Position numbers and translations under genes: made by a program | Assembly: GCA_010672925.1 (NCBI GenBank) | Contig: JAAHFP010000013.1 | Coordinates: forward strand, 248,001-312,000 | Length of the DNA: 64,000 nucleotides | From: Symploca sp. SIO1C2 | GTDB taxonomy: Bacteria; Cyanobacteriota; Cyanobacteriia; Cyanobacteriales; Coleofasciculaceae | Direction of reading: 5' to 3' | Notes under the pieces: model-generated | Told to the model about the DNA's origin: nothing | The model's input: only the letters and a program-made list of their open reading frames with translations | Databases searched by the model: none | In this document: one piece after another, positions 36,425 through 44,848 of the stretch | How the letters are laid out: each line of letters starts with the position of its first letter | How positions within the stretch are numbered: position 1 is the first letter of the stretch

Positions 36425-36933
36425 ATTGTTAAAGTGATTAACAGGTAAGAGGCAACTAATGTTTACATATTGATTGTGGAACTGGCATCTTGCCAGTGTG
36501 CAGGTTGCTACTGGCGTGACACACCTTAATGGTGGAATAAGTAGGTTGGGTGTAGCGATAGCGAAACCCAACAGAGTCCCATAACACACCTAAAATGATG
36601 GAATAGATTTTGGGTAGTGCGTTAGCGTAGCGTGTGCGTAGCACAAACGTCTCGCTCGCTTTTGACCTCTAGCGAGCAAGATGCTCGCACTACTCTATCT
36701 CCCTGAGCTCCCTCAGCTTTCTAAACTACATTTTTAGCTGTGCCACGGTACTCAATATTGTCGCGACTGTTTATTTCCCTTGCAATAATAAGAATATGTG
36801 CAAGGTGCAGAAACTATCTTACCTTTTCAATCATAAAATTGATAGCATTTGTAATTGGAAGCGATCGCTTTTTGATAAAACTGAGAATGCGACCGCTTAC
36901 AATAAGGGTAATGGCCAATTATCTGTGTTTTCC
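36425..36933. other. Repeat-rich intergenic region before the DUF433 gene
   Basis: It holds one copy of the ACTGGCATCTTGCCAGT hairpin (36481-36497), GTAGGTTGGGTGTAGCGATA-type and GCGTAGCGTGTGCGTAGCAC-type dispersed sequences (36540-36645), and a GCGAGCAAGATGCTCGC palindrome (36673-36689). The leader 36796-36870 shares sequence with the leaders of the genes at 38052 and 44849. Confidence 0.65.
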
Positions 36934-37263
36934 ATGACTCCCATAGAACTCGAACATCAGCTGCTCAATTTATCTCCTGCTGACAAAGCACAGATCATCC
37001 AGAATCTGACTAAAACCCTGATAACCGGGGGGAAAGGGATAGCCAAAACTCCTGTTATTTGTGGTGGAGAAGCTTGTATTGCTGGAACCAGAATTGCGGT
37101 TTGGTTATTAGTCGAAGCACAACAACTTGGTATTAGTGAAGCCGAATTATTGCAGGACTATCCTCACATCAACGCCGCTGATCTTGTCAATGCTTGGGCT
37201 TATGCCGATGCTCATCTTGAAGAGATTACAGCAGCGATTTATGCTAACCATGAGGTAGCCTAA
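36934..37263 (+). CDS. DUF433 (VapB-type antitoxin-like) protein
   Basis: The start ATG at 36934 gives 109 aa: MTPIELEHQLLNLSPADKAQ, an addiction-module-like N-terminal helix pair, then a DUF433 domain with TPVICGGEACIAGTRIAVWL and DYPHINAADLVNAWAYADAH. DUF433 proteins carry a winged-helix DNA-binding fold and are usually followed by a PIN-like DUF5615 toxin. None follows here: the next bases are ACCTAAC heptamers and a convergent Uma2 gene. It may be an orphan antitoxin. The longer frame starting at 36796 translates the leader and is not favoured. Confidence 0.82.
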   Translation: MTPIELEHQLLNLSPADKAQIIQNLTKTLITGGKGIAKTPVICGGEACIAGTRIAVWLLVEAQQLGISEAELLQDYPHINAADLVNAWAYADAHLEEITAAIYANHEVA

Positions 37264-37329
37264 CTGATGGAACCTGTAGGCAATTCCCTAACACCTAACA
37301 CCTAATACCTAACACCTAAATCTCCTTTC

Positions 37330-37920
37330 TTACCAAATCTCCCTCATATCCAGTTCAAAATTGAGAAGCAATGGATCACCAGATAGAATTTGGGGATTCT
37401 CCAAACATTCTTGGGAACCATCGTAGTGATAAATATATACTTTACGTCCAATACGGTCAATTAACCAACCTAGTTGCACTCCTAAATTTATCCATTCTTC
37501 CATTTTCTTTTGCAGTGATGTCAGAGTATCACTGGGGGAGCGCAATTCCACCACAAAATCAGGGCAAATTGGCGGGAATTTTCGCTTTTGTTCAGGAGTA
37601 AGAGTATTCCAGCGTTCTAATCGCACCCAAGCTGCATCTGGTGACATCGGCTCTTTACTGGCTCCTGTAATCCGAAAACCTGTGCTAGAGTCAAAACCAA
37701 TTCCTGTCTGATCTTGTTTGACCCAGATACCAAGCTGAACGATCAGGGAAAAATTGCGATTGCCGGTTTCTCCACCAACCGGGGTCATAATTAAAATTTC
37801 TCCTGTTTTTAGATTACGTTCCAAGTACAAATCACTGTTAATTTCGCACAATGCCAAAAACTGCTCATCAGTCAGTTGCATTGATGGCGGGATACTCAAA
37901 ACTAAGGGCACAGAAAGCAT
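37330..37920 (-). CDS. Uma2-family (DUF820) PD-(D/E)XK-fold protein
   Basis: This 196-aa protein has the compact core of the family: MQLTDEQFLALCEINSDLYL, GEILIMTPVGGETGNRN, SPDAAWVRLERW, CPDFVVELRSPSDTLTSLQK, MEEWINLGVQLGWLIDR and KVYIYHYDGS. The acidic residues of SPDAAW and FVVELRS are the expected metal ligands of a PD-(D/E)XK fold. These genes are numerous in cyanobacteria, often near repeats and mobile DNA, with no settled role. It converges on the DUF433 gene. The start could be Met15 instead of Met1. Confidence 0.9.
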   Translation of the reverse strand: MLSVPLVLSIPPSMQLTDEQFLALCEINSDLYLERNLKTGEILIMTPVGGETGNRNFSLIVQLGIWVKQDQTGIGFDSSTGFRITGASKEPMSPDAAWVRLERWNTLTPEQKRKFPPICPDFVVELRSPSDTLTSLQKKMEEWINLGVQLGWLIDRIGRKVYIYHYDGSQECLENPQILSGDPLLLNFELDMREIW

Positions 37921-38051
37921 CTTGATTTATCTCCGAGCCTAAATAATGGGACTTCCACATTATTTATAACTCTAATTTATTTGAGTACAATGCTCTTAGT
38001 TGCAAGGTGCAGAAGCTATCTTGAAGATACAAGCTATTCTAAGATATTAAG

Positions 38052-39356
38052 ATGAGCGTAGATTTACTGAAATTTTTAAAGGCAACCAATCCGGGTCAAA
38101 CGATCAATATCGCTAATTCTGAAGACCGTAAGTACTATATCGACTTTTCTACAGTCCGGGGTGGAACAATTATTGAGGAGTTGAAGGATAATATTACCCT
38201 ATTTTCGGTCAATGAGCCAAGTTGTAATTTGTTAACCGGACATATCGGCTGCGGCAAATCCACGGAGTTGTTGCTGCTTAAGGCAAAATTGGAAGAGGAA
38301 GGGTTCCACGTTGTTTATTTCGAGTCCACAGAAGACTTGGAAATGGCCGATGTGGATATTGCCGATGTCTTGTTAGCCATTGCACGTCGGATTAGTCAGA
38401 GTCTGGAAGATATTGCTATTGGTGAACCTAAAGGATTGAATAAGTTACTCAAACGAACGGCAGAACTGCTGCAAACCGAGTATGATTGGTCAGAGGTGGA
38501 GTTAGGCTTCGGCATTGGTAAGATTACAGCTAAAGCACGAGCAGATTCAGGATTACGACAACGCCTAAATCAGTACTTAGGACCCAAGAGACCTGAGTTA
38601 TTAGACGCGATTAATCAGGAATTAATTGAACCAGCGATCGCACAATTGCAAAAGCAGCATAAAAAGGGATTAGTGGTGATTGTGGATAACTTGGATCGGA
38701 TTGATGGGACTACAAAAAGCTGGGGGAGACCTCAACAGGAATATATTTTTATTGATCAGGCAGAATATTTACAAAAGCTTAATTGCCATTTGGTTTATAC
38801 CATACCCTTAGCCTTAAAATTTGCAGGTACTTATGGGCAGTTAGTCCAGCGTTATCAGGAAGAACCCAAAGTTTTGCCGATGGTGCAGGTAAAGCAAATT
38901 GATGGGAGTGACTGTGAGGCAGGGATAGCACTATTGCGACAGATGGTATTAGCAAGAGCTCTACCAGAAATGGACGAACAAGAGCGGTTAAAACAGATTA
39001 ATGAAATTTTTGACCATCCAGATAGTTTAGACCGTTTGTGCCGTGTGACCGGGGGTCATGTGCGGGATTTATTAAGGCTGTTGATGTCGTGGTTGAGAAA
39101 AGATTTCAAAAAAGGTAAGTTAACTCGCGAAACCCTAGAGAGTCTGATTCGTAGCCGTCGCAATGAAATGACACTTCAAATTGATGATCAAGAATGGGCT
39201 CTGTTGCGACAAGTCCGACAAAAGAAGAAAGTGAGTGGGGATGATGGGTATCAGAAATTAATTCATAGTCGCTTAGTGTTTGAATATCGCGATCGCGAGG
39301 AGTCTTGGTTTGATATTAATCCTATTTTGGCAGATGCGAAGGAGTTTAGAATTTAG
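38052..39356 (+). CDS. P-loop (AAA/KAP-like) ATPase associated with the STAND-kinase gene
   Basis: This 434-aa protein has Walker A GHIGCGKST at residues 63-71, Walker B LVVIVDNLDRI with Asp212, a likely sensor stretch LVYTIPLAL and RVTGGHVRDLLRLLMSWL, then a winged-helix-like C-terminus (EWALLRQVRQKKKVSGDDGY). The order resembles KAP/STAND-type signalling ATPases. It is followed on the same strand by the 1139-aa TPR-STAND-kinase gene, from which it is separated by 544 bp containing a MITE, so the two may once have been an operon. The stop lies in a TTAGAAT heptamer tract. A defence or stress-sensing role is possible but unproven. Confidence 0.75.
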   Translation: MSVDLLKFLKATNPGQTINIANSEDRKYYIDFSTVRGGTIIEELKDNITLFSVNEPSCNLLTGHIGCGKSTELLLLKAKLEEEGFHVVYFESTEDLEMADVDIADVLLAIARRISQSLEDIAIGEPKGLNKLLKRTAELLQTEYDWSEVELGFGIGKITAKARADSGLRQRLNQYLGPKRPELLDAINQELIEPAIAQLQKQHKKGLVVIVDNLDRIDGTTKSWGRPQQEYIFIDQAEYLQKLNCHLVYTIPLALKFAGTYGQLVQRYQEEPKVLPMVQVKQIDGSDCEAGIALLRQMVLARALPEMDEQERLKQINEIFDHPDSLDRLCRVTGGHVRDLLRLLMSWLRKDFKKGKLTRETLESLIRSRRNEMTLQIDDQEWALLRQVRQKKKVSGDDGYQKLIHSRLVFEYRDREESWFDINPILADAKEFRI

Positions 39357-39394
39357 AATTTAGAATTTAGAATTTAGAATTTAGAATTTAGAAT
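39349..39394. repeat. TTAGAAT heptamer tract
   Basis: Six tandem heptamers start in the last codons of the P-loop ATPase gene; the stop codon lies within them. Confidence 0.9.
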
Positions 39395-39619
39395 TGGTTG
39401 TGTGCTCTCAGTTCTGTGGAACTGGCATCTTGCCAGTTCAGTGATTTACCAATTAGTTGCAAGCGCCATTACTTTTTGCTAACATTATTAACAATGGAAT
39501 AGGTGTGCGCATATAAACTATTGCTCTGACCCTCTGCCTTGATCATTTATTACCAGTACATTAGCTTGATATTGAAGGTCGAATAAAATTCCGTATATTT
39601 GTAGGGGCGGGTTTAGGGT
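39395..39619. other. Intergenic segment upstream of MITE copy 1
   Basis: It holds a single ACTGGCATCTTGCCAGT hairpin (39421-39437) preceded by TGTGGA, as in the 19-unit array, then A/T-rich sequence without a gene, and the beginning of a GTAGGGGCGGGTTTAGGGT-type repeat into which the MITE has inserted. Confidence 0.6.
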
Positions 39620-39829
39620 CATGGGTGTCAACTTAAGCTAGGGATAGCTGGCTAGTTGGATGACTTAACCCACCTTGGATTCAAATCCAAGGCTAATAGC
39701 TTAAGTCCATTAAAATGGACTTAATTGTTCCGTTTTACCTTAAGTTAGTCATCTTTAGATGACTTGAGCTATTAGCCGGTCACTTGAGTGACCGGTGAGG
39801 TAAGGCTTTCACCTTAAGTTGATACCAAT
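39620..39829 (+). mobile_element. Structured MITE, copy 1 (210 bp)
   Basis: The element starts CATGGGTGTCAACTTAA and ends TTAAGTTGATACCAAT, imperfect terminal inverted repeats of about 16 bp. It is flanked by a direct repeat GGTTTAGGGT (39610-39619 and 39830-39839), a 10-bp target duplication. Inside are four hairpins in a row: CCTTGGATTCAAATCCAAGG, AAGTCCATTAAAATGGACTT, AGTCATCTTTAGATGACT and CCGGTCACTTGAGTGACCGG. In addition CTAATAGCT/AGCTATTAG arms enclose the middle two. No coding frame is present. Copy 2 lies at 62891-63103 in the opposite orientation. Confidence 0.85.
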
Positions 39830-39900
39830 GGTTTAGGGTCACCATTAACACATTTAGCGATAATTTGTAGACAAAACCTGCCCAAGCGATAACCGAGGAA

Positions 39901-42900
39901 ATGTCGCACCAACCTAAGCTTACAGCAGAGAATCAGACAGAACTAGAGGAACTAGAATTTACCTTAGAAGCCTTTCAGGGTCAGTTTTTGCTGATTTTTG
40001 CTCAGTGTAATTATGACACCCTCAGGTCTCGCTTAATTCAACTCATCCAGGAATCATCACCACTGGATATTCACACCATCACACTGCACCCCCATGATAC
40101 AGCGCTATATCAGCGGATTCAGAAGGATTTGCAGGGTCAACAACCCCAGGCGCTTATGGTGTTGGGCTTAGAGTCAGTGCAATCCCTAGAGAAAATGCTG
40201 GCTAGTGCCGATTTAGTTAGGGAAGAGTTCCGCAACAATTGCCCCTTTCCGGTGGTGGTATGGGTAACGGATTCAGTAAAGTCTCAATGGATGCAGTTTG
40301 CCAGAAACTTGGAAAGTTGGGGAGTTAGTAGTCAGTTTAATCTTAGCCTTGAGGAATTAGTCCGGTTTATTCAGGATAAAGCTGCTCAATGCTTAGAGGA
40401 TGGGTTAGATCTAACCAAAACCAAGTGGCTGGAACTTCAAGGGGAATTAGAAGCAGCGGCAGCAGAATTACAATTAGCAGAATCAGCATTAGCACCGGCA
40501 ATAGCAGCAGCTTTATACAGCTTACTAGGGATTTGTCACAAGCAACAGGCAGATTATCAGAAAGCGATTGATTACTTGGAGCAAGCTTTGGTAGGTTGGC
40601 AGGAATTGCACCGTTGGGACTATCAAGGACTGGTTTTAACAGAAATAGTTGATGCTTATTTCTGCCAATCTAATCAGATGCCACTAGTGATCAAATCGAA
40701 TAGACAACAGCATCAGATTCCAGCAAAAGTAAAAGACTATCTACAGCAAGCTTTAACTGCTTTTAATCAAGCGCAACGTCCAGATTTAATCGCTGATGCC
40801 CTTGGGGTGTTTGGTGAAGTATTGCGGGAGTTGCAGGATTGGGAACAACTGCAAGATTTAGCTCAACAGGCTTTAGCCTTTGACCAAGGAAGAAATCGAC
40901 CGGATAAACTAGCTATTGATTATCTGTTTTTAGCAGATGTTGCCTTAGCACAAGAGCGTTGGCAAGAAGCAAGGAAGTTAGCAGAAACAGCCTTAAAGTA
41001 TACTAAGCAAAGCTTACCCCTGACGGAAGTAGTTAGTAGGGGCGAAGCATTTGGGCGACAATCTTTCCCACATAGACAAAAATCTACCTATCCAAATGCT
41101 TCGCCCAATCCCCTGGGATTGCAAAGTCGATGTTATTGGATTCTAGCTCAATCCTACCGTAATTTAGGCCAACTGCAAGCCGCGATCGCGCAATTAGAAT
41201 CTGCCCATAATCTTAGTACACCTTTAACTAATCCTCGGCTTTATTTAGAGATTTTATGCAATTTAAACGAACTCTATTGGCAGACTAAAGATTATCTTCC
41301 AGCCTTCAAAATCAAACAGGAACAGCAAACTGTTGAAACCCAATTAGGATTAAGGGCATTTATTGGTGCTAGTCGCATTCCATCGCCGGTTGGAACAATT
41401 GGAGGTAGGGTGCACATCTTGGATAGGGCGCACGTCGGTGCGCCCCTACTTGCTCCGGAAATTACCGCATCAGGACGGGAAAAAGATGTGCGGGAATTGG
41501 TGGAACGGGTGATAAGGAATGATTGTAAAGTTATTGTGATTCACGGTTTCTCTGGTGTGGGGAAAAGTTCTTTGGTCAATGCAGGATTAGTGCCAACCCT
41601 ACGCCAGACGACTGCTAGTGGACAATGTATTATCCCGATTTTGATTCAGGTTTATGCTGATTGGCTACAGGATATTGGACAGCAATTAACTGCTGCTTTA
41701 GCAAGACAACAGATACAGATTACTCAACCTCTTGATTCTAACGACGCAATTCTCGAAGCTTTGCGCCAGACTGAGCAGCAGTTGCACATGGTGTTAATTT
41801 TTGACCAGTTTGAGGAATTTTTCTTTGTTGTTGAGCAAGAAGCTGCCCAAAATCAATTGTTTAGGTTTTTGGGGGGCTGCTTAGAGATTTTATCCCTTAA
41901 GGTGATCTTTTCCCTGCGTCGGGATTACTTACATTATTTGGTTGATCGACCAGGGATGAGTTCTATTAGCAATAACATTTTAAGTAAGGAAGTTCTCTAT
42001 CCAATTACCAATTTCACCACGGCAGAAGCTCACAGCCTGATTGAACAACTTACAACACGGTCTCATTTTAAGTTGGAATCGGCATTAATTGAGCAACTGG
42101 TTGAAGATTTAGCTGGAGATGAGGGGAAAGTACGCCCGATTGAATTACAGGTAGTGGGAGCGCAACTACAAGCTGAAGAGATTACAACCTTAGTAGATTA
42201 TCAGCGATCAGGCACAAAGGAAGAATTGGTGCTGCGCTATCTGGCAGCAGTAGTACAGGATTGTGGGGAAGAAAATCAGCCTATAGCGGAGTTGCTGTTG
42301 TATTTTTTGACAGATGAAAAAGAGCGGCGACTGCTGAAGACTCGCGCTGAGTTAGCAGCAGAGTTAAAGAATTTGTCAACTGTAGCGACTAGTCAGTTAG
42401 ATTTAATTTTAGAGATTTTGGTCTTATCGGGGTTAGTCTTTGCTATTCCCGATACACCCGATGAACGCTATCAGTTGGTACATGATTATTTAGTGTCTTT
42501 TATTCGCCAGCAGCAAGAGCCAAAAACTCTCGCTCAACTGAATCAAAAACTCAAGAGCCAGCGAGAGCAGATTTTATTGCAGAACCTGCAATTAATGAAA
42601 GCAACACGGTTAAAGTCTCAGTTTTTGGCTACTATGTCTAATGAACTGCGAGCACCGGTGAATGCAGTTATTGGCTTTTCTCAACTGCTATTACGTCAGC
42701 GTCAGAATTCACTGATACCCCTACAAGTTGATATAGTCCAGCGGATTCTCAACAATGGTAAAAATTCGCTGACGTTAATCAATGAAATTTTTGACCTTTA
42801 TCAAATCGAAGCTGGACGTTTAGAGCTGAAATTAGAAAAGTTTAACTTAGTTAAACTTTTAAGAGCAACAGTCGAAGAGCTCTGCTCCCTGGCTGAGGAA

Positions 42901-43320
42901 AAGAATTTGGAGTTGGATATCCAAGCAGATTTGCAAAACCCTAATGTGAGTAATGACAGCGTTCGCCTACGGCAAATTTTAGTCAATCTCCTCTCTAATG
43001 CCATTAAGTTTACTGAATGTGGTAAGGTACAGGTAAAAGTGAAGGAAATTTCCTCAGAGCACTTGGTGATTATTATCAAGGATACAGGGATAGGTATCGC
43101 TCAGGAAGACCTAGAACATATTTTTGAAGCGTTTTGGCAAATCGACCAAACAACTACTAGAAAATACTCTGGTACAGGTTTAGGATTAGCAATTACAGAG
43201 TTGTTAGTACAATTGATGCAAGGAACAATTACGGTTGAGAGTCAACTTGGTGTAGGTTCAACCTTTCGTGTCGAATTGCCCCGACAGGTTCCAGCTGATG
43301 CTCCTTGCAAATATTCCTAG
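39901..43320 (+). CDS. TPR - STAND NTPase - histidine-kinase fusion lacking the phospho-acceptor His
   Basis: This 1139-aa protein has the following order. Residues ~1-165 are a P-loop-like domain without Walker A. Residues ~180-480 are TPR-type helices (SLLGICHKQQADYQKAIDYL). The STAND NTPase has Walker A GFSGVGKSS at 549-557 and Walker B LIFDQFEEFF with Asp635, to ~850. A coiled linker leads to a HisKA/HATPase core (~900-1130). The H-box reads FLATMSNELRAPVNAVIGFS: the acceptor His of SHELR is Asn914. The ATP-binding boxes (LVNLLSNAIKF, DTGIGIA, GTGLGLAI) are intact. Two short palindromic repeats are translated inside the protein (41036-41112, 41426-41445). It likely acts as a cytoplasmic sensor, partner unknown. 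Confidence 0.88.
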   Translation: MSHQPKLTAENQTELEELEFTLEAFQGQFLLIFAQCNYDTLRSRLIQLIQESSPLDIHTITLHPHDTALYQRIQKDLQGQQPQALMVLGLESVQSLEKMLASADLVREEFRNNCPFPVVVWVTDSVKSQWMQFARNLESWGVSSQFNLSLEELVRFIQDKAAQCLEDGLDLTKTKWLELQGELEAAAAELQLAESALAPAIAAALYSLLGICHKQQADYQKAIDYLEQALVGWQELHRWDYQGLVLTEIVDAYFCQSNQMPLVIKSNRQQHQIPAKVKDYLQQALTAFNQAQRPDLIADALGVFGEVLRELQDWEQLQDLAQQALAFDQGRNRPDKLAIDYLFLADVALAQERWQEARKLAETALKYTKQSLPLTEVVSRGEAFGRQSFPHRQKSTYPNASPNPLGLQSRCYWILAQSYRNLGQLQAAIAQLESAHNLSTPLTNPRLYLEILCNLNELYWQTKDYLPAFKIKQEQQTVETQLGLRAFIGASRIPSPVGTIGGRVHILDRAHVGAPLLAPEITASGREKDVRELVERVIRNDCKVIVIHGFSGVGKSSLVNAGLVPTLRQTTASGQCIIPILIQVYADWLQDIGQQLTAALARQQIQITQPLDSNDAILEALRQTEQQLHMVLIFDQFEEFFFVVEQEAAQNQLFRFLGGCLEILSLKVIFSLRRDYLHYLVDRPGMSSISNNILSKEVLYPITNFTTAEAHSLIEQLTTRSHFKLESALIEQLVEDLAGDEGKVRPIELQVVGAQLQAEEITTLVDYQRSGTKEELVLRYLAAVVQDCGEENQPIAELLLYFLTDEKERRLLKTRAELAAELKNLSTVATSQLDLILEILVLSGLVFAIPDTPDERYQLVHDYLVSFIRQQQEPKTLAQLNQKLKSQREQILLQNLQLMKATRLKSQFLATMSNELRAPVNAVIGFSQLLLRQRQNSLIPLQVDIVQRILNNGKNSLTLINEIFDLYQIEAGRLELKLEKFNLVKLLRATVEELCSLAEEKNLELDIQADLQNPNVSNDSVRLRQILVNLLSNAIKFTECGKVQVKVKEISSEHLVIIIKDTGIGIAQEDLEHIFEAFWQIDQTTTRKYSGTGLGLAITELLVQLMQGTITVESQLGVGSTFRVELPRQVPADAPCKYS
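41036..41112. repeat. Palindromic dispersed repeat inside the STAND-kinase gene
   Basis: GGGCGAAGCATTTGG (41040-41054) and CCAAATGCTTCGCCC (41092-41106) are perfect 15-bp inverted repeats. The element is read in frame as SRGEAFGRQSFPHRQK and following residues, breaking a TPR-like region. A degenerate copy lies at 7467-7540. Confidence 0.88.
41426..41445. repeat. GGGCGCAC/GTGCGCCC palindrome inside the STAND-kinase gene
   Basis: An 8-bp inverted repeat around GTCG, translated as RAHVGAPLL just before the STAND domain. The same repeat, with ATCG in the loop, is the site into which MITE copy 2 inserted (62878-62890 and 63104-63121). Confidence 0.85.
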
Positions 43321-43379
43321 GCTGCCAAAACTACGCATGATTATTTAGTTTAAACCGCAAGAAGCTCCATACTTAATCT

Positions 43380-44705
43380 GCTAAAATGAGTGTGGTATCA
43401 ATTGTGAATCAATAGTTTACTTTAATATAAACCAAAAAAGAAGGAAGTGATTTAAGTGCTCACAGCCATTAAGGTAAGGCTCTATCCAACAACATCTCAA
43501 CAAATAGCTCTTGCTAAATCATTTGGTTGCGCTAGATGGTATTGGAACTTTGCTCTTAATGCCTGTATTCAGCACTATCAAGAAACCGGAACAAGTTTGA
43601 AACTAGCTGCTTACAAAGGGATGCTCCCTAATCTCAAAAAAGAATATCCTTGGCTAAAAGAGGATTGCTACTCTGCTGTTTTGCAATCTGTAGCACTCAA
43701 TCTCAACAAGGCTTACAAAAACTTTTTTGAAGGAAGAGCTAAATTTCCTAAATTTAAGTCTAAGCACCATAAACAATCAATTCAGTACCCCCAAAATGTC
43801 TCCGTTGCCGGAGATATTTTAAATGTACCAAAGATTGGTAAAATTAAGACAGTATTCCATCGTGCAGTTGTCGGCAAAATCAAGACAGTAACAATCAGTA
43901 AAACACCAACTGACAAATATTTTGCCTCTATCCTGTGCGTTAGCGAAGCTTCTGTACAAGAAGACCATGAGGTTCAAGCAAAAGGAGACAAAATATTAGG
44001 TATTGACTTGGGGTTGAAGGATTTTGCTATTGTCCATGATGGAGAGCAAGTGACTAAGCATCCCAACCCTAAACATCTCAAACGTCATGAGAAAAATCTC
44101 GCTAGGAAACAACGAAAACTTGCCCGTAAAACTCAGGGTAGTAAAACTAGAGAAAAATGCAAAAAAATAGTCGCTAAGGTTCACGAAAGAGTATCAAATA
44201 CCCGCCAAGATTTCTTGCATAAACTCTCAAGAAAATTGGTAGACAAAAGCCAAGTTATCATTGTTGAGAATCTCAACGTGAAAGGGTTGGTACAGAACCG
44301 AAAGCTATCAAAGGCAATATCCGATGTCGGATGGGGCACATTTGTCAATTTTCTTACCTATAAACTAGAGCGTCAAGAAGGTCAATTAGTAGAGATTGAT
44401 AGATTTTTCCCTAGTTCTAAGAAATGTTCATGCTGTGGCCATGTTGTTGATGAGCTACCCCTTAATATCAGAGAGTGGAATTGCCCATTTTGTGGCACTC
44501 ATCATGACCGTGATAGCAATGCAGCAGTGAATATCAGAACAGAAGGAGTGCGGATATTATCAATGAGCGGAGGGAACCCCGTTCCTGCTAGTGGAGGCTG
44601 TGTAAGACTACCTGCCTGTCAAGGTAAGGAGCAACGGTCATTGAAACTAGAAGCACACACTTATTCATTAGAGAGGTGTGGGTAGTTCACCCCAGACGGG
44701 AGGCA
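43380..44705 (+). mobile_element. Solo tnpB insertion element (IS605/IS607-type, no tnpA)
   Basis: A tnpB gene stands alone with no TnpA or serine recombinase. The right end probably lies near GTAGTTCAC (44696-44704), just after a hairpin with CACAC/GTGTG arms (about 44657-44692). The left end is not defined; an A/T-rich leader starts around 43380. It would need a transposase in trans. Confidence 0.65.
43456..44685 (+). CDS. tnpB: RNA-guided nuclease TnpB (orphan)
   Basis: This 409-aa protein starts with GTG (43456). The RuvC-like catalytic residues are Asp184 (GIDLGLKDFA), Glu271 (IIVENLNVKG) and Asp353 (HHDRDSNAAV), and the zinc ribbon is CSCCGHVVDE ... CPFCG. The N-terminal TAIKVRLYPTTSQQIALAKS is the common helix-turn-helix-like start. 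The remaining sequence differs strongly from the TnpB at 1542, so it belongs to another subgroup. It looks intact. An omegaRNA should be encoded by its 3' end and the ~20 bp after the stop. It follows the STAND-kinase gene by 135 bp, same strand. Confidence 0.9.
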   Translation: MLTAIKVRLYPTTSQQIALAKSFGCARWYWNFALNACIQHYQETGTSLKLAAYKGMLPNLKKEYPWLKEDCYSAVLQSVALNLNKAYKNFFEGRAKFPKFKSKHHKQSIQYPQNVSVAGDILNVPKIGKIKTVFHRAVVGKIKTVTISKTPTDKYFASILCVSEASVQEDHEVQAKGDKILGIDLGLKDFAIVHDGEQVTKHPNPKHLKRHEKNLARKQRKLARKTQGSKTREKCKKIVAKVHERVSNTRQDFLHKLSRKLVDKSQVIIVENLNVKGLVQNRKLSKAISDVGWGTFVNFLTYKLERQEGQLVEIDRFFPSSKKCSCCGHVVDELPLNIREWNCPFCGTHHDRDSNAAVNIRTEGVRILSMSGGNPVPASGGCVRLPACQGKEQRSLKLEAHTYSLERCG

Positions 44706-44848
44706 AATTGCGATCGCATCTTGTAGTTTGGGCTCTTGGGTCATAAAATTGATAGCATTTGCAATAGAGACGCGATCGTTAATTTTACCCATTGCCCAGT
44801 TAGATTATTGCCGTACCCAACCTTGCTTCAATTCAAAAGAGAAAATCA

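Noticed and set aside
36425-36589. N-terminal extension of the FAD-oxidoreductase-like gene
   Set aside because: The extra residues translate a dispersed hairpin repeat, and the paralogue at 46403 starts at the equivalent of MTYNIKI with a membrane anchor.
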